Shown here piece by piece: positions 34,028 to 44,904 of a stretch of DNA of 64,000 nt; position 1 is the stretch's first letter; every line of letters starts with the position of its first letter. Both the position numbers and the translations under genes were made by a program. The DNA comes from Burkholderiaceae bacterium (GTDB taxonomy: Bacteria; Pseudomonadota; Gammaproteobacteria; Burkholderiales; Burkholderiaceae_C). The DNA lies in the NCBI GenBank assembly GCA_024235955.1, contig JACKLJ010000001.1, forward strand, positions 1,349,501 through 1,413,500, written 5' to 3'. The notes below the pieces were generated by a model. The model did no database searches, was not told the DNA's origin, and worked only from the letters and a program-made list of their open reading frames with translations.

Positions 34028-35245
34028 ATGCCCGATCCCGCACCGACCGACAAGCGAAAAATTCCCGCCATCATGCGCCAAGCCGTTCTGAACCTCGAAG
34101 CCTCCAGGATCCGCGAGGTGGCCAACGCCGGCATCGGCCGCGACGACGTGCTGCCGTTCTGGTTCGGCGAGAGCGACGAGGTCACGCCCGAGGCCATCCG
34201 CGCCGCCGGCATCGCCTCGCTGCAGGCGGGCGAGACCTTCTACTCCCACAATCTCGGCCTGCCCGAGCTGCGCGAGGCCGTGGCCGCCTACACCACGCGC
34301 CTGCACGGCCCGCTGGGGGTGGACCGCATCGGCATCACCTCGGGCGGCGTGAACGCGCTGATCGTGGCGATGCAGGCGATCATCGACGCCGGCGACCGCG
34401 TGGTGGCCGTCACCCCGGTGTGGCCCAACCTCACGGCGCAGCCGCGCATCCTGGGGGCCGACCTGCATTGCGTGCCGCTGGTGCCTGGCGACGACGGCGC
34501 CTGGCGGCTCGACCTGCCGGCGCTGCTGGCCGCCATCACCCCCGGCACGCGGATGCTGGTGGTCAACTCGCCCAACAACCCCACGGGCTGGACGCTATCG
34601 AAAGACGAGCAGGCGGCGATCCTGGCGCACTGCCGGCGCACCGGCACCTGGGTGCTGTCCGACGAGGTGTACGAACGCCTGTACTACCGTGGCGATACCC
34701 CCAGCGGCGCCGCGCCGAGCTTTCTCGACGTGGCCGAGCCCGGCGACCGGCTGGTGGTGGTGCAGAGCTTTTCCAAGGCCTTTCTGATGACCGGCTGGCG
34801 CCTCGGCTACCTGATCATGCCGCCCGACATGACGCCGCAGGTGGGCAAGCTGCTGGAGTTCAACACCTCCTGCGCGCCGGTGTTCGTGCAGCGCGCGGCG
34901 CTGGCGGCCATGGCGCAGACGGAAAGCATCACCCCGCGCATCGTCGCCCACCTGAAGGCGGGGCGCGATGCCCTGGTGCCGCAGTTGCAGCAAGTGCCCG
35001 GCGTGCGCACCAGCGCCGCGCCCGGCGGCATGTACGCCTTCCTGCGCATCGAGGGTTTCGACGATTCGCTGGACCTGGCCAAGCGCCTGGTGGCCGAGGC
35101 TGGCATCGGCCTGGCGCCCGGCAGCGCCTTCGCGCCCGAGGCCGAAGGCTGGCTGCGCTGGTGCTTCGCCTCGGCCGATCTGGCACGGCTGGGCCGCGGC
35201 GTGGAGCGGTTGCGCGCCTGGCTGGCGGCGCGGGGCCGCGGGTAG
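34028..35245 (+). CDS. Pyridoxal-phosphate-dependent class I/II aminotransferase
   Basis: 405 residues. The PLP lysine is Lys250 in QSFSKAFLMTGWRLGY, and the substrate/phosphate residues are in VVNSPNNPTGW (Asn-Pro) and LSDEVYERLYY. It belongs to the aspartate aminotransferase fold type I, but the amino acid substrate cannot be told. The start at 34028 (MPDPAPTDKRKIPAIMR) is chosen; an open frame back to 33854 overlaps the small secreted gene. An AraC-type regulator follows 6 bp later, suggesting one unit. Confidence 0.9.
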   Translation: MPDPAPTDKRKIPAIMRQAVLNLEASRIREVANAGIGRDDVLPFWFGESDEVTPEAIRAAGIASLQAGETFYSHNLGLPELREAVAAYTTRLHGPLGVDRIGITSGGVNALIVAMQAIIDAGDRVVAVTPVWPNLTAQPRILGADLHCVPLVPGDDGAWRLDLPALLAAITPGTRMLVVNSPNNPTGWTLSKDEQAAILAHCRRTGTWVLSDEVYERLYYRGDTPSGAAPSFLDVAEPGDRLVVVQSFSKAFLMTGWRLGYLIMPPDMTPQVGKLLEFNTSCAPVFVQRAALAAMAQTESITPRIVAHLKAGRDALVPQLQQVPGVRTSAAPGGMYAFLRIEGFDDSLDLAKRLVAEAGIGLAPGSAFAPEAEGWLRWCFASADLARLGRGVERLRAWLAARGRG

Positions 35246-35251
35246 GCGGCT

Positions 35252-36061
35252 GTGGCGAGGCCAGCGCGATCGGAAGCACCGGAATTCGTGGTCCGGCCGG
35301 CCGCGCTGGCCGGCATGACGCTGGTGGCCGCCCACACCCGGCGCAGCTTTGCCCGCCATACCCACGCCGTGCACGGCATCGGCGTGATCGACGCCGGCGG
35401 CCAGACTTCGGCCAGCGGCCGCGGGCCGGTACAGGCCGTGCGCGGCGAGGTCATCACCGTGAACCCTGGCGAGGTGCACGACGGCATCCCCATGCAGGGT
35501 GAAAAGCGCCGCTGGCGCATGGTGTACCTGGATGCATCGCTATGGGATCAGGAGTATTCGGTGCCTGCTTCGATGCCCGAATGGGTGCGACCGGTGCTTC
35601 AGGACGCATGGGTGGTGCGCTGCTTTGACGCGCTGTTCGCCAGCGCCCTGGGCGGCGCGGACGCGCTGGCGCTCGAAGAACGCCTGGCCGTGCTGCTACG
35701 GCATGCGCCGACCAACGTTGAGCCGCCACTGTCCGCCCCGGCGACCACAGGCCCGCTGGCCCGGGCCCGCCAGCGCCTGGCGGACGAAGAAACGCCGCCG
35801 CCCAGCCTGGCCGAGCTGGCCCGCGAGGCCGGCCTGAGCCGCTACCAGTTCCTGCGCGCCTTTACCGCCGCCTTCGGCCTGCCGCCCCATGCCTGGGCCC
35901 AGCAGCAGCGCCTGGCACGTGCCGAGCACCGGCTGGCACGTGGCGAGGCCCTGGCGGAAGCTGCCACGGGCAGTGGCTTTGCCGACCAGAGCCACATGAC
36001 GCGGGCGTTCAGGCGCTTCCGGGGTTACACGCCGGGGCAGTACGCGGCTGGCCGTTGTTGA
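35252..36061 (+). CDS. AraC-family transcriptional regulator with N-terminal sensing domain
   Basis: 269 residues from a GTG start. The N-terminal cupin-type AraC-binding domain (with FARHTHAVHGIGVIDAG) is followed by two helix-turn-helix units at the C-terminus: SLAELAREAGLSRYQFLRAF, then GFADQSHMTRAFRRFRGYTPG. AraC/LysE-adjacent regulators often control amino-acid export or metabolism. Here it directly follows the aminotransferase gene, which may be its target. It runs convergent with the next gene, which ends 12 bp away. Confidence 0.92.
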   Translation: MARPARSEAPEFVVRPAALAGMTLVAAHTRRSFARHTHAVHGIGVIDAGGQTSASGRGPVQAVRGEVITVNPGEVHDGIPMQGEKRRWRMVYLDASLWDQEYSVPASMPEWVRPVLQDAWVVRCFDALFASALGGADALALEERLAVLLRHAPTNVEPPLSAPATTGPLARARQRLADEETPPPSLAELAREAGLSRYQFLRAFTAAFGLPPHAWAQQQRLARAEHRLARGEALAEAATGSGFADQSHMTRAFRRFRGYTPGQYAAGRC

Positions 36062-36073
36062 GTCCGAGGGGCG

Positions 36074-37330
36074 TCAGCGCCAGCTGTTCATCCAGACCCA
36101 GTGGGTCCAGGTGTCGTCGGTGGGCAGCGGGTACGCCGAAATGATCGGGTAGAAGTAAACGAACATCGCCGCCGCCAGCGCGGTGATCCAGCCCAGCACA
36201 CGCTCGCCGCGTGGCCCCAGGCCCTGGAAGAACGCCGGTATCACCAGGCACAGCGCGATGGCGGAGAGGTTGTAGTAGTAGAAGAAGCCGATCTGCTTGG
36301 GGATCACGATCCAGATCCCGAGCGAGAACAGGTAGAGCGCCACGGTGGCCATCAGCGCCGCCGAGCGCTGCCGGATCCAGCCGCTGAGGGCCAGCAGCAC
36401 GACCAGCAGGCCGCCCCAGTAGACGACGGGGTTGCCGATCAGCAGCACCGTCTCGTAACTGGCGCCGGTTTTCTCGAACAGGTACCAGATGGGCCGCGCC
36501 ATCACCGGCCACGTCCACCACGCGCTCTGGTAGGGGTGAGGCGCCAGGTGGCTGCTCTGGCTGCGCAGCATTTCCCACTGAAAGCCGAGCAGATGGCCCA
36601 GGGTCATCGGGTTCCTGGCGTAGAGGAAAGCGGGCCAGAAGGTGAGCAGGTAGACCGCGCCGGTGACGACGCCGAGCGCGAGCAGCTCGGGGAGCGCCGC
36701 ACGCAACCTCGCTGTGCTGCCGCCGCCCGCATCACGCCAGCGCCACCAGAAGGCCAGCCCCAGGAACAGCGCGGCGTAGGGAACCGCCAGCCACTTGGCG
36801 CCGATCGCCAGGCCCAGCGCCACTGCGCCCGCAAAGTTCCAGCGAGAGCGATGCTGGTCCGAGCGGCGCGCCTGCAACAGGCAGCCCGCGGCCACCAGCA
36901 GCATGGCGGTCATCGGCATTTCCAGCATGGCGATGCGCGCCTGGACGAACAGCGTCTGGTTGAAGATCAGGAGCAGGGTCGAAAGCGTGGCCAGCCGGAC
37001 CGAGCGGAACAGCATGCACGCGATCCAGAAGAAGGCCGCCACCGCGACCGCGGCGAAAAGCGCGCTCGGCAGCCGCCAGCCCAGGCTGTTGTCGCCGAAC
37101 AGCAGGATGCCGGCGGCGATCGCCGACTTGGCGAAAAGCGGATGTTCGATGTTGATGGGCCCGGAGCGCTCGATCAGCGCCCGCGCGGCCGGCAGGTAGT
37201 GGGTCTCGTCGAAGAAGGGCGCCGCCGGGCGGGTGATGTGCCAGACGAAGAGGGCGAAGCTGCCGAGTGCCAGCAGGAGCCCGACGAGGCGCGCGTCGAG
37301 GCGACGGTCGGTGGAATGCCAGGCCATCAT
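36074..37330 (-). CDS. ArnT/PMT-type glycosyltransferase (GT39/GT83-like), integral membrane
   Basis: 418 residues with around ten hydrophobic helices and a cytoplasmic-loop motif PFFDETHYLPAARAL at residues 38-52; Asp41 and Glu42 are the typical acidic pair of the PMT/ArnT group that binds lipid-linked sugar. It likely transfers a sugar from undecaprenyl phosphate to a protein or lipid in the periplasm. The acceptor is unknown. Its start lies in a 314-bp gap with no other gene. Confidence 0.85.
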   Translation of the reverse strand: MMAWHSTDRRLDARLVGLLLALGSFALFVWHITRPAAPFFDETHYLPAARALIERSGPINIEHPLFAKSAIAAGILLFGDNSLGWRLPSALFAAVAVAAFFWIACMLFRSVRLATLSTLLLIFNQTLFVQARIAMLEMPMTAMLLVAAGCLLQARRSDQHRSRWNFAGAVALGLAIGAKWLAVPYAALFLGLAFWWRWRDAGGGSTARLRAALPELLALGVVTGAVYLLTFWPAFLYARNPMTLGHLLGFQWEMLRSQSSHLAPHPYQSAWWTWPVMARPIWYLFEKTGASYETVLLIGNPVVYWGGLLVVLLALSGWIRQRSAALMATVALYLFSLGIWIVIPKQIGFFYYYNLSAIALCLVIPAFFQGLGPRGERVLGWITALAAAMFVYFYPIISAYPLPTDDTWTHWVWMNSWR

Positions 37331-37644
37331 GCGTGGGTCGAGCCTGTGGCAGGTGCCGGTTCAGCTGGCGACGGGATGCCGTTGGAGGCCCGCGCCCGAC
37401 GGGCGACGTACGTGTTGGTCATGGAAGCCCTCAAATCGAGGCGCTTGACCCCGCTTTTTTGCGCGGACAAGAACCGACGCGCGATTGTAGGGAGCGGGTG
37501 GCTCCCAGAAGAAACGAGCACCGCGTGGGTGGCGGTGCGCTGGCTGCACGGGTGCTGGCTTCGCACGCCGGTGCAATTCCGTTCAAGACGCCGGCCCCGC
37601 GACGGGCGATGCTGGGGTATCTCCAGTTCCTGAAGGGATCGCCC
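37331..37644. other. 314-bp divergent intergenic region, no gene
   Basis: It lies between the glycosyltransferase gene (minus) and the EamA gene (plus). Frames here are short and do not look like proteins. It should hold both promoters; no clear -10/-35 pair could be assigned. Confidence 0.5.
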
Positions 37645-38544
37645 ATGCGTTCGTCCTCCCGCCAGCAAGCCTGGCTCGGCATGGCCCTGTGCGCGGCGGC
37701 CATGGCCACCGTGGGCAGCACGGTGGTCGCCAGCCGGTTGATCGCCGCCGGCCTGCCACCGTTCACCGCCACCGCGCTGCGTTTCGCCGTGGCCACGCCG
37801 GTGCTGTGGCTGCTGATGCGCGCCACGGGCACGGCGTGGCCGCGGCCCGGCCGGCGCGACGGCGCATTGCTGGTGTTCCAGGCCGCCGCCGGCAGCGTCG
37901 GTTACACGGTGCTGCTGATTCTGGGCACGCGCTATGCACCGGCGGCCGACGCCGGCGTGGTGGCGGGTACCCTGCCGGCGGTGGCGGCGCTATTCTCGGT
38001 GCTGGCGCTGGGCGAGCGGCCAGGGCCGGCGCTCTGGGTCAGCATCGGCCTGGCCACGGCCGGCGTGGCGGCCATCTCGCTGCCGCAGGCTGGCGCCGCG
38101 GGCGGCGGGGAGGGCGCGCACGCTCTGCTTGGCCATGCGCTGGTGCTGGGCGCCGTGGCCTGCGAGGCAACCTTCATTCTGGTCAACAAGCGGCTGCGCG
38201 TGCCGGTACCGCCGCTGGCGCTGTCGGCCACCATGAGCGCGCTCGGCCTGCTGGCCTGTCTGGCGCCAGCGTGGCTGGAACAGGCCTGGCGCCACTCGGT
38301 GCCGCCGGTGGCCGTGGGGGCGGCGGTGTACTACGCGCTGGTGCCGGGCGTGCTGGGTTTCTGGCTCTGGTTCGCCGGGGCGCAGCGCCTGGCGGGCGCC
38401 GAGGCTGCGCTGGCGACGGCGGTGATGCCCGTGTCGGCCCTGGTGCTGGCGGCTTTGGCGCTGGGCGAGCAGGTCACACCCTGGCAAATGGGCGGCTGCG
38501 CCCTTGTTTTGCTGGCGATGCTGGCGGCGGCGCGGCGGGGGTAG
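37645..38544 (+). CDS. EamA/DMT-superfamily transporter
   Basis: 299 residues with ten hydrophobic helices in two EamA repeats (about 8-140 and 160-295). Typical features are STVVASRLIAAGLPPFTATALRF near the first helix. Such carriers export metabolites such as amino acids. The ATG at 37645 gives the normal N-terminus; the frame is open further upstream in the intergenic region but is not helical there. The substrate is unknown. Confidence 0.88.
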   Translation: MRSSSRQQAWLGMALCAAAMATVGSTVVASRLIAAGLPPFTATALRFAVATPVLWLLMRATGTAWPRPGRRDGALLVFQAAAGSVGYTVLLILGTRYAPAADAGVVAGTLPAVAALFSVLALGERPGPALWVSIGLATAGVAAISLPQAGAAGGGEGAHALLGHALVLGAVACEATFILVNKRLRVPVPPLALSATMSALGLLACLAPAWLEQAWRHSVPPVAVGAAVYYALVPGVLGFWLWFAGAQRLAGAEAALATAVMPVSALVLAALALGEQVTPWQMGGCALVLLAMLAAARRG

Positions 38545-38559
38545 CGGCCCGGCACGCTG

Positions 38560-38573
38560 GGGCGGGCTATAAT
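38560..38573 (+). promoter_or_regulatory. Candidate rpsO promoter (-10 element)
   Basis: TATAAT at 38568-38573 in GGGCTATAATCCC, 93 bp before rpsO and just after the EamA stop. No good -35 is visible at 17 bp. The short inverted repeat TTTGC/GCAAA just downstream could affect the leader. Confidence 0.6.
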
Positions 38574-38665
38574 CCCAAGGTTTTGCAGTTCGCAAAGCAG
38601 CACGCGGCGCGCAGTTCCGGCGCACCGCGCAAGTCAAATCATATGGAACGACAAGGACTTAGAGC

Positions 38666-38932
38666 ATGATCTCCAAAGAGAACAAGGCCGCCGTGGTCAA
38701 GGACAACGCGCGCGCCGCCAACGACACGGGCAGCCCCGAAGTGCAGGTCGCCATCCTGACGGCACGCATCAATGAGCTGACACCGCATTTCCAGCAAAAC
38801 GCCAAGGACCACCACGGCCGCCGCGGCCTGCTGCGCATGGTGAGCCGCCGACGCAAGCTGCTGGACTACCTCAAGGCCAAGGACGCCGACCGCTACCTGG
38901 CCCTGATCGCCAAGCTGGGCCTGCGCAAGTAA
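38666..38932 (+). CDS. rpsO: 30S ribosomal protein S15
   Basis: 88 residues, full length, with NDTGSPEVQVAILTARINEL and HHGRRGLLRMVSRRRKLLDYL as the family core. S15 binds the central domain of 16S rRNA early in assembly and represses its own translation in many bacteria. It is upstream of pnp in the classic rpsO-pnp order. Confidence 0.98.
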   Translation: MISKENKAAVVKDNARAANDTGSPEVQVAILTARINELTPHFQQNAKDHHGRRGLLRMVSRRRKLLDYLKAKDADRYLALIAKLGLRK

Positions 38933-38948
38933 GCGCATGACCAGGACG

Positions 38949-38990
38949 AACGCCTGACGCCTCTCGCAGGGCTCAGGCGTTTTTGTCTTT
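38949..38990 (+). terminator. Intrinsic terminator after rpsO
   Basis: AACGCCTGA at 38949-38957 and TCAGGCGTT at 38973-38981 form a 9-bp stem around a 15-base loop, followed by TTTGTCTTTTTTC. It probably lets part of transcription read through into pnp, as known in other bacteria. Confidence 0.88.
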
Positions 38991-39029
38991 TTTCAACCGG
39001 AGTTGCCGGCCTTCAGAGCGAAGCTGTGT

Positions 39030-39076
39030 CATTCCACCAGCGTCCGCGCCAGCCTTGGCGGACGCTTGCTGGAATG
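39030..39076 (+). promoter_or_regulatory. Long stem-loop in the pnp leader
   Basis: CATTCCA at 39030-39036 pairs with TGGAATG at 39070-39076, and GCGTCCGC at 39040-39047 pairs with GCGGACGC at 39058-39065, with a small internal loop and a 10-base apical loop. In E. coli the pnp leader has a comparable hairpin that RNase III cuts as part of PNPase autoregulation. The same role here is inferred from position and shape. Confidence 0.65.
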
Positions 39077-39093
39077 GCATCGTGTTCTGAATG

Positions 39094-39140
39094 AAACCGG
39101 GCTCCAGCGCAGGCAGGGCCGGCGCAGACAGCTATCAATC
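39094..39140 (-). repeat. Dispersed repeat family A, copy 12
   Basis: Minus strand: GATAGCTGTCTGCGCCGGCC, CTGCCTGCGCTGGAGCCCGGTTTC. It lies directly before the pnp ribosome-binding site, so it is in the pnp mRNA leader. Confidence 0.82.
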
Positions 39141-39151
39141 AAGGAGCGAAC

Positions 39152-41431
<2,280 letters not shown>

Positions 41432-41435
41432 CGGG

Positions 41436-41500
41436 CTTGCAGGCAGCTATTGTTTGAATAGCTGCCTGCGCCCGCTGGACAAGGGCTAAAGCCCGTTTTT
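41436..41500 (+). repeat. Dispersed repeat family A, copy 13 (double copy, probable terminator after pnp)
   Basis: GCAGGCAGCTATT at 41439-41451, loop GTTTG, and AATAGCTGCCTGC at 41457-41469 make a perfect 13-bp stem from two head-to-head repeat starts. The second half continues to GGGCTAAAGCCC and TTTTTC at 41483-41500, a second short hairpin with a T-run. It fills the gap between pnp and the oxidoreductase gene. Confidence 0.88.
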
Positions 41501-41503
41501 CTT

Positions 41504-42523
41504 ATGAAAGCCATAGCGATTCGCGAATTCGGCGCACCGGCGGTGCTGGTGCCCGCCGAGCGCCCGCAGCCGGTTCCGGGCGCAGGCGAGGCGTTGATCC
41601 GTGTGAGCGCTTCGGGCATCAACCGGCCCGACGTGCTGCAGCGCAAGGGCCACTACGCCCCGCCGCCCGGTGCGTCCGACCTGCCGGGTCTGGAGGTCGC
41701 CGGCGTCATCGCGTCGGGCGACGCCGCCGCGCTGGCCGAGGCCGGCCTGGCGGTGGGCGACCGTGTCTGCGCGCTGGTGGCCGGTGGCGGCTACGCCGAA
41801 TACTGCGTGGCGCCGGTGGCGCAATGCCTGCCCGTGCCCAAGGGTTTCAGCGATGTCGAAGCGGCTTCGCTGCCCGAGACGTTCTTCACCGTCTGGAGCA
41901 ACGTGTTCGACCGCGGACGCCTGCAGCCGGGCGAGACCCTGCTGGTGCAGGGCGGCACCAGCGGCATCGGCGTGACGGCGATCCAGCTGGCCAAGGCGGC
42001 CGGCGCCATCGTGATTGCCACCTGCGGCAACGCCGACAAGTGCAGCGCCTGCCTCAAGCTGGGTGCCGACCATGTGATCAACTACCGCGACCAGGACTTC
42101 GTGCAGGAGGTGCAGCGCATCACCGGCGGCAAGGGCGTGGACGTGGTGCTCGACATGGTGGCCGGTGACTACGTCCGGCGCGAGGTCGAATGCCTGGCCG
42201 AGGACGGGCGCATCGTCATCATTGCCGTGCAGGGCGGTATCCAGAGTGGTTTTGATGCCGGCCTGGTGCTGCGCAAGCGCCTCACCATCACCGGCTCCAC
42301 GCTGCGCCCGCGCTCGGTGGCGTTCAAGGGCGCCATCGCCCGGGCGCTGAAGGCCAGGGTGTGGCCCTGGCTGGAGACAGGCCGCGTCAGGCCCGTCATT
42401 CACAGCGTGCTGCCGGCCCTGACGGCCGAGGGCAGTCTGCCCAGCGGCGCTGCCCGGGGCCACGCGCTGATGGAAAGCGGTGAGCACGTCGGAAAAATCG
42501 TCCTGGACTGGAGCAAGGCATGA
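41504..42523 (+). CDS. NAD(P)H-quinone oxidoreductase, PIG3/zinc-independent MDR family
   Basis: 339 residues. It has the MDR N-terminal fold with SASGINRPDVLQRKGHY and a Rossmann nucleotide-binding motif VQGGTSGIGVTAIQLAKA near residue 146. The residues that bind catalytic zinc in alcohol dehydrogenases are missing, as expected for the quinone oxidoreductase/TP53I3 group. It reduces quinones with NADPH. It starts 4 bp after the terminator-like repeat and overlaps tpiA by 4 bp. Confidence 0.9.
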   Translation: MKAIAIREFGAPAVLVPAERPQPVPGAGEALIRVSASGINRPDVLQRKGHYAPPPGASDLPGLEVAGVIASGDAAALAEAGLAVGDRVCALVAGGGYAEYCVAPVAQCLPVPKGFSDVEAASLPETFFTVWSNVFDRGRLQPGETLLVQGGTSGIGVTAIQLAKAAGAIVIATCGNADKCSACLKLGADHVINYRDQDFVQEVQRITGGKGVDVVLDMVAGDYVRREVECLAEDGRIVIIAVQGGIQSGFDAGLVLRKRLTITGSTLRPRSVAFKGAIARALKARVWPWLETGRVRPVIHSVLPALTAEGSLPSGAARGHALMESGEHVGKIVLDWSKA

Positions 42524-43266
42524 CCCGCAAGCTGATCGCCGGCAACTGGAAGATGAACGGCAGCCTGGACACCAACGCCACGCTGGTGGGCGAGATGCTG
42601 GCTGGCGTGGGCACGCCGGCGTGCGACGTGGCGCTGTGCGTGCCCGCGCCATATCTCGCCCAGGTGCAGGGCCTGCTGGCCGGCTCCAGCGCCATCGAAC
42701 TGGGCGCGCAGGATGTATCGCAGCACGAAAACGGCGCCTTCACCGGCGATGTCTCGGCCACCATGCTGAGGGACTTCGGTGTGCGTTACGTGATCGTGGG
42801 CCACAGCGAGCGGCGCCAGCACCAGGCCGAGAACGATGTGCACGTGGCCATCAAGGTCAAGCGTGCGCTGGCCGCGGGCATCACCCCCATCGTCTGCGTG
42901 GGCGAGACGCTGCGCGAGCACGAAGAGGGCATGACCGAGTTCATCGTCAAGCGCCAGCTGTCGGCGGTGATCCACCTGAACGGCCACTGCATCAGCGAAG
43001 TGGTGGTGGCGTACGAGCCGGTCTGGGCCATCGGCACCGGCAAGACCGCCACGCCCGAGCAGGCGCAGGCGGTGCATGCCGTGCTGCGCGCGCAGATCAA
43101 GGCGGCCACCGACAACGCCGACCGTGTGCGCATCCTCTACGGCGGCAGCATGAATGCGGCCAATGCCGCCAGCCTGCTGGCGCAGCCCGACATCGACGGT
43201 GGCCTGATTGGCGGCGCTTCGTTGAAGGCCCCGGATTTTCTGAAGATTGTGGCCGCTGCCGATTGA
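42520..43266 (+). CDS. tpiA: Triosephosphate isomerase
   Basis: 248 residues. Catalytic residues are Lys11 (GNWKMNG), His95 (IVGHSERR) and Glu166 (VAYEPVWAIGTGKT). It interconverts dihydroxyacetone phosphate and glyceraldehyde-3-phosphate in the cytoplasm. The ATG overlaps the oxidoreductase stop. Order tpiA-secG-tRNA-nuo is widely kept in proteobacteria. Confidence 0.97.
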   Translation: MTRKLIAGNWKMNGSLDTNATLVGEMLAGVGTPACDVALCVPAPYLAQVQGLLAGSSAIELGAQDVSQHENGAFTGDVSATMLRDFGVRYVIVGHSERRQHQAENDVHVAIKVKRALAAGITPIVCVGETLREHEEGMTEFIVKRQLSAVIHLNGHCISEVVVAYEPVWAIGTGKTATPEQAQAVHAVLRAQIKAATDNADRVRILYGGSMNAANAASLLAQPDIDGGLIGGASLKAPDFLKIVAAAD

Positions 43267-43305
43267 TGCGCGGGCGGCGACTGCTATGAATTTTGGAGTG
43301 ATCGA

Positions 43306-43731
43306 ATGAATGTGTTCCTGAACCTGCTGCTGGTGCTGCAAATCGTCTCGGCGCTGGCCATGATCGGCCTGATCCTGATGCAGCACGGCAAAGGTGCCGA
43401 CATGGGCGCGGCCTTTGGCAGCGGGGCCTCCGGCAGCCTGTTCGGAGCCTCGGGCAGCGCCAACTTCCTTTCCCGCTCCACGGCGGTGCTGGCCACGGTG
43501 TTCCTGGCTTGCACGCTGGGCCTGGCGTACTTCGGCATGGCCGCGCCGGCTGCGCCGTCCAGCGGCAGCGTGCTGGATCGCGCGCCTGCCGTGGAGGCCT
43601 CGGCGCCTGCTCCGGCAGCTTCCGCTGGTGACGCCGCCGCGATTCCGGGGCAGGCTGCGCCTGCCGCATCGGCTGCCGCGCCCGCGCCTGCGGTGCCTGC
43701 CTCTGGCGCCGCACAAATTCCGGGCAAGTGA
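43306..43731 (+). CDS. secG: Protein-export membrane protein SecG
   Basis: 141 residues with two helices (about 2-22 and 55-75), separated by the conserved LMQHGKGADMGAAFGSGASGS region. It is part of the SecYEG channel in the inner membrane. The C-terminal 60 residues are an Ala/Pro-rich tail, longer than in the E. coli protein. It lies 39 bp after tpiA. The 163 bp between it and the tRNA gene contain no other gene. Confidence 0.95.
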   Translation: MNVFLNLLLVLQIVSALAMIGLILMQHGKGADMGAAFGSGASGSLFGASGSANFLSRSTAVLATVFLACTLGLAYFGMAAPAAPSSGSVLDRAPAVEASAPAPAASAGDAAAIPGQAAPAASAAAPAPAVPASGAAQIPGK

Positions 43732-43894
43732 TGCCGGCGCGCGGCGCCTCTGCACCACGACAACGCCGCATGCTGCGGTGCGCAAAATCCGTCGCGCCCG
43801 TCAGCTGTAAGCGGGTGTTTTGCGGGTAAACTCCTAGATTCAGTGGGCTCCTGTGGCAGGCTTCGGCCGCTGGCTTCAGGTGCCGACAACGACA

Positions 43895-43979
43895 GCCGTC
43901 GTGGTGAAATTGGTAGACACGCTATCTTGAGGGGGTAGTGGCGAAAGCTGTGCGAGTTCGAGTCTCGCCGACGGCACCA
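43895..43979 (+). tRNA. tRNA-Leu (anticodon GAG)
   Basis: Acceptor stem GCCGTCG at 43895-43901 pairs with CGACGGC at 43969-43975, followed by A and encoded CCA. The anticodon arm is CTATC-TTGAGGG-GGTAG, giving anticodon GAG. The long variable arm (TGGCGAAAGCTGT) identifies a class II tRNA, and the T-arm is GCGAG-TTCGAGT-CTCGC. It reads CUC and CUU codons. Confidence 0.98.
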
Positions 43980-44035
43980 GACAATCGAGAACCATCCGGT
44001 GGCCACGTACCACCGGAGTCCAAAGAAGCATCGCG

Positions 44036-44395
44036 ATGAACCTGGCCCAATACGTCCCTGTCTTGCTATTCATTCTGGTGGGCTTGGCCGTCGGCGGTCT
44101 CTGTCTCGGCATGGGCTGGTTCCTCGGCCCCAATCGGCCCGACGCGGCCAAGAATTCCCCTTACGAATGCGGCTTCGAGGCCTTCGAGGACGCGCGCATG
44201 AAGTTCGACGTGCGCTATTACCTCGTGGCCATCCTGTTCATCCTGTTCGACCTCGAGATCGCGTTCCTTTTTCCCTGGGCGGTGGCGCTCAAGGAAGTGG
44301 GGTTGCAGGGTTTCATCGCCGTGTCCATCTTCCTGGCCATCCTGGTGGTCGGTTTCGTTTACGAATGGAAGAAGGGCGCGCTGGACTGGGAATGA
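44036..44395 (+). CDS. nuoA: NADH-quinone oxidoreductase subunit A
   Basis: 119 residues, three helices, with the conserved loop KNSPYECGFEAFEDARMKFDVRYY-like region (SPYECGFE near residue 40). It is a membrane subunit of complex I near the quinone site. It is first of the 14 nuo genes. A small hairpin (CCGGTGG/CCACCGG, 43996-44016) lies in the 56 bp between the tRNA and the start. Confidence 0.97.
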   Translation: MNLAQYVPVLLFILVGLAVGGLCLGMGWFLGPNRPDAAKNSPYECGFEAFEDARMKFDVRYYLVAILFILFDLEIAFLFPWAVALKEVGLQGFIAVSIFLAILVVGFVYEWKKGALDWE

Positions 44396-44422
44396 CGGGC
44401 CAGACCCGAGGCGAGTGACGAC

Positions 44423-44902
44423 ATGATTGAAGGCAAGCTGCAGGAAGGCTTTTTCACCACCAGTTTCGACTCGGTGATGAACTGGGCCAAAACGGGTTCC
44501 CTCTGGCCGGTGACGTTCGGCCTGGCGTGCTGCGCGGTCGAGATGATGCACGCGGCCGCTGCGCGTTACGACATCGGGCGCTTTGGTGCCGAGGTGTTTC
44601 GCGCCAGCCCGCGCCAGTCCGATCTGATGATCGTGGCCGGAACCCTGTGCAACAAGATGGCACCGGCCCTGCGCAAGGTGTACGACCAGATGGCCGAACC
44701 GCGCTGGGTGCTCTCCATGGGCTCCTGCGCCAATGGCGGCGGCTACTACCACTACAGTTATTCGGTGGTGCGCGGCTGTGACCGCATCGTTCCGGTGGAT
44801 GTGTACGTGCCCGGGTGCCCGCCCACGGCGGAAGCGCTGCTGTACGGCATCATCCAGTTGCAACAGAAGGTGCGCCGCACCAACACCATCGCACGGGTGT
44901 GA
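44423..44902 (+). CDS. nuoB: NADH-quinone oxidoreductase subunit B
   Basis: 159 residues. The N2 cluster ligands are Cys36-Cys37 (LACCAVE), Cys102 (MGSCANGG) and Cys132 (PGCPPTAE). It passes electrons to quinone at the junction of the peripheral and membrane arms. It starts 27 bp after nuoA. Confidence 0.97.
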   Translation: MIEGKLQEGFFTTSFDSVMNWAKTGSLWPVTFGLACCAVEMMHAAAARYDIGRFGAEVFRASPRQSDLMIVAGTLCNKMAPALRKVYDQMAEPRWVLSMGSCANGGGYYHYSYSVVRGCDRIVPVDVYVPGCPPTAEALLYGIIQLQQKVRRTNTIARV

Positions 44903-44904
44903 GC

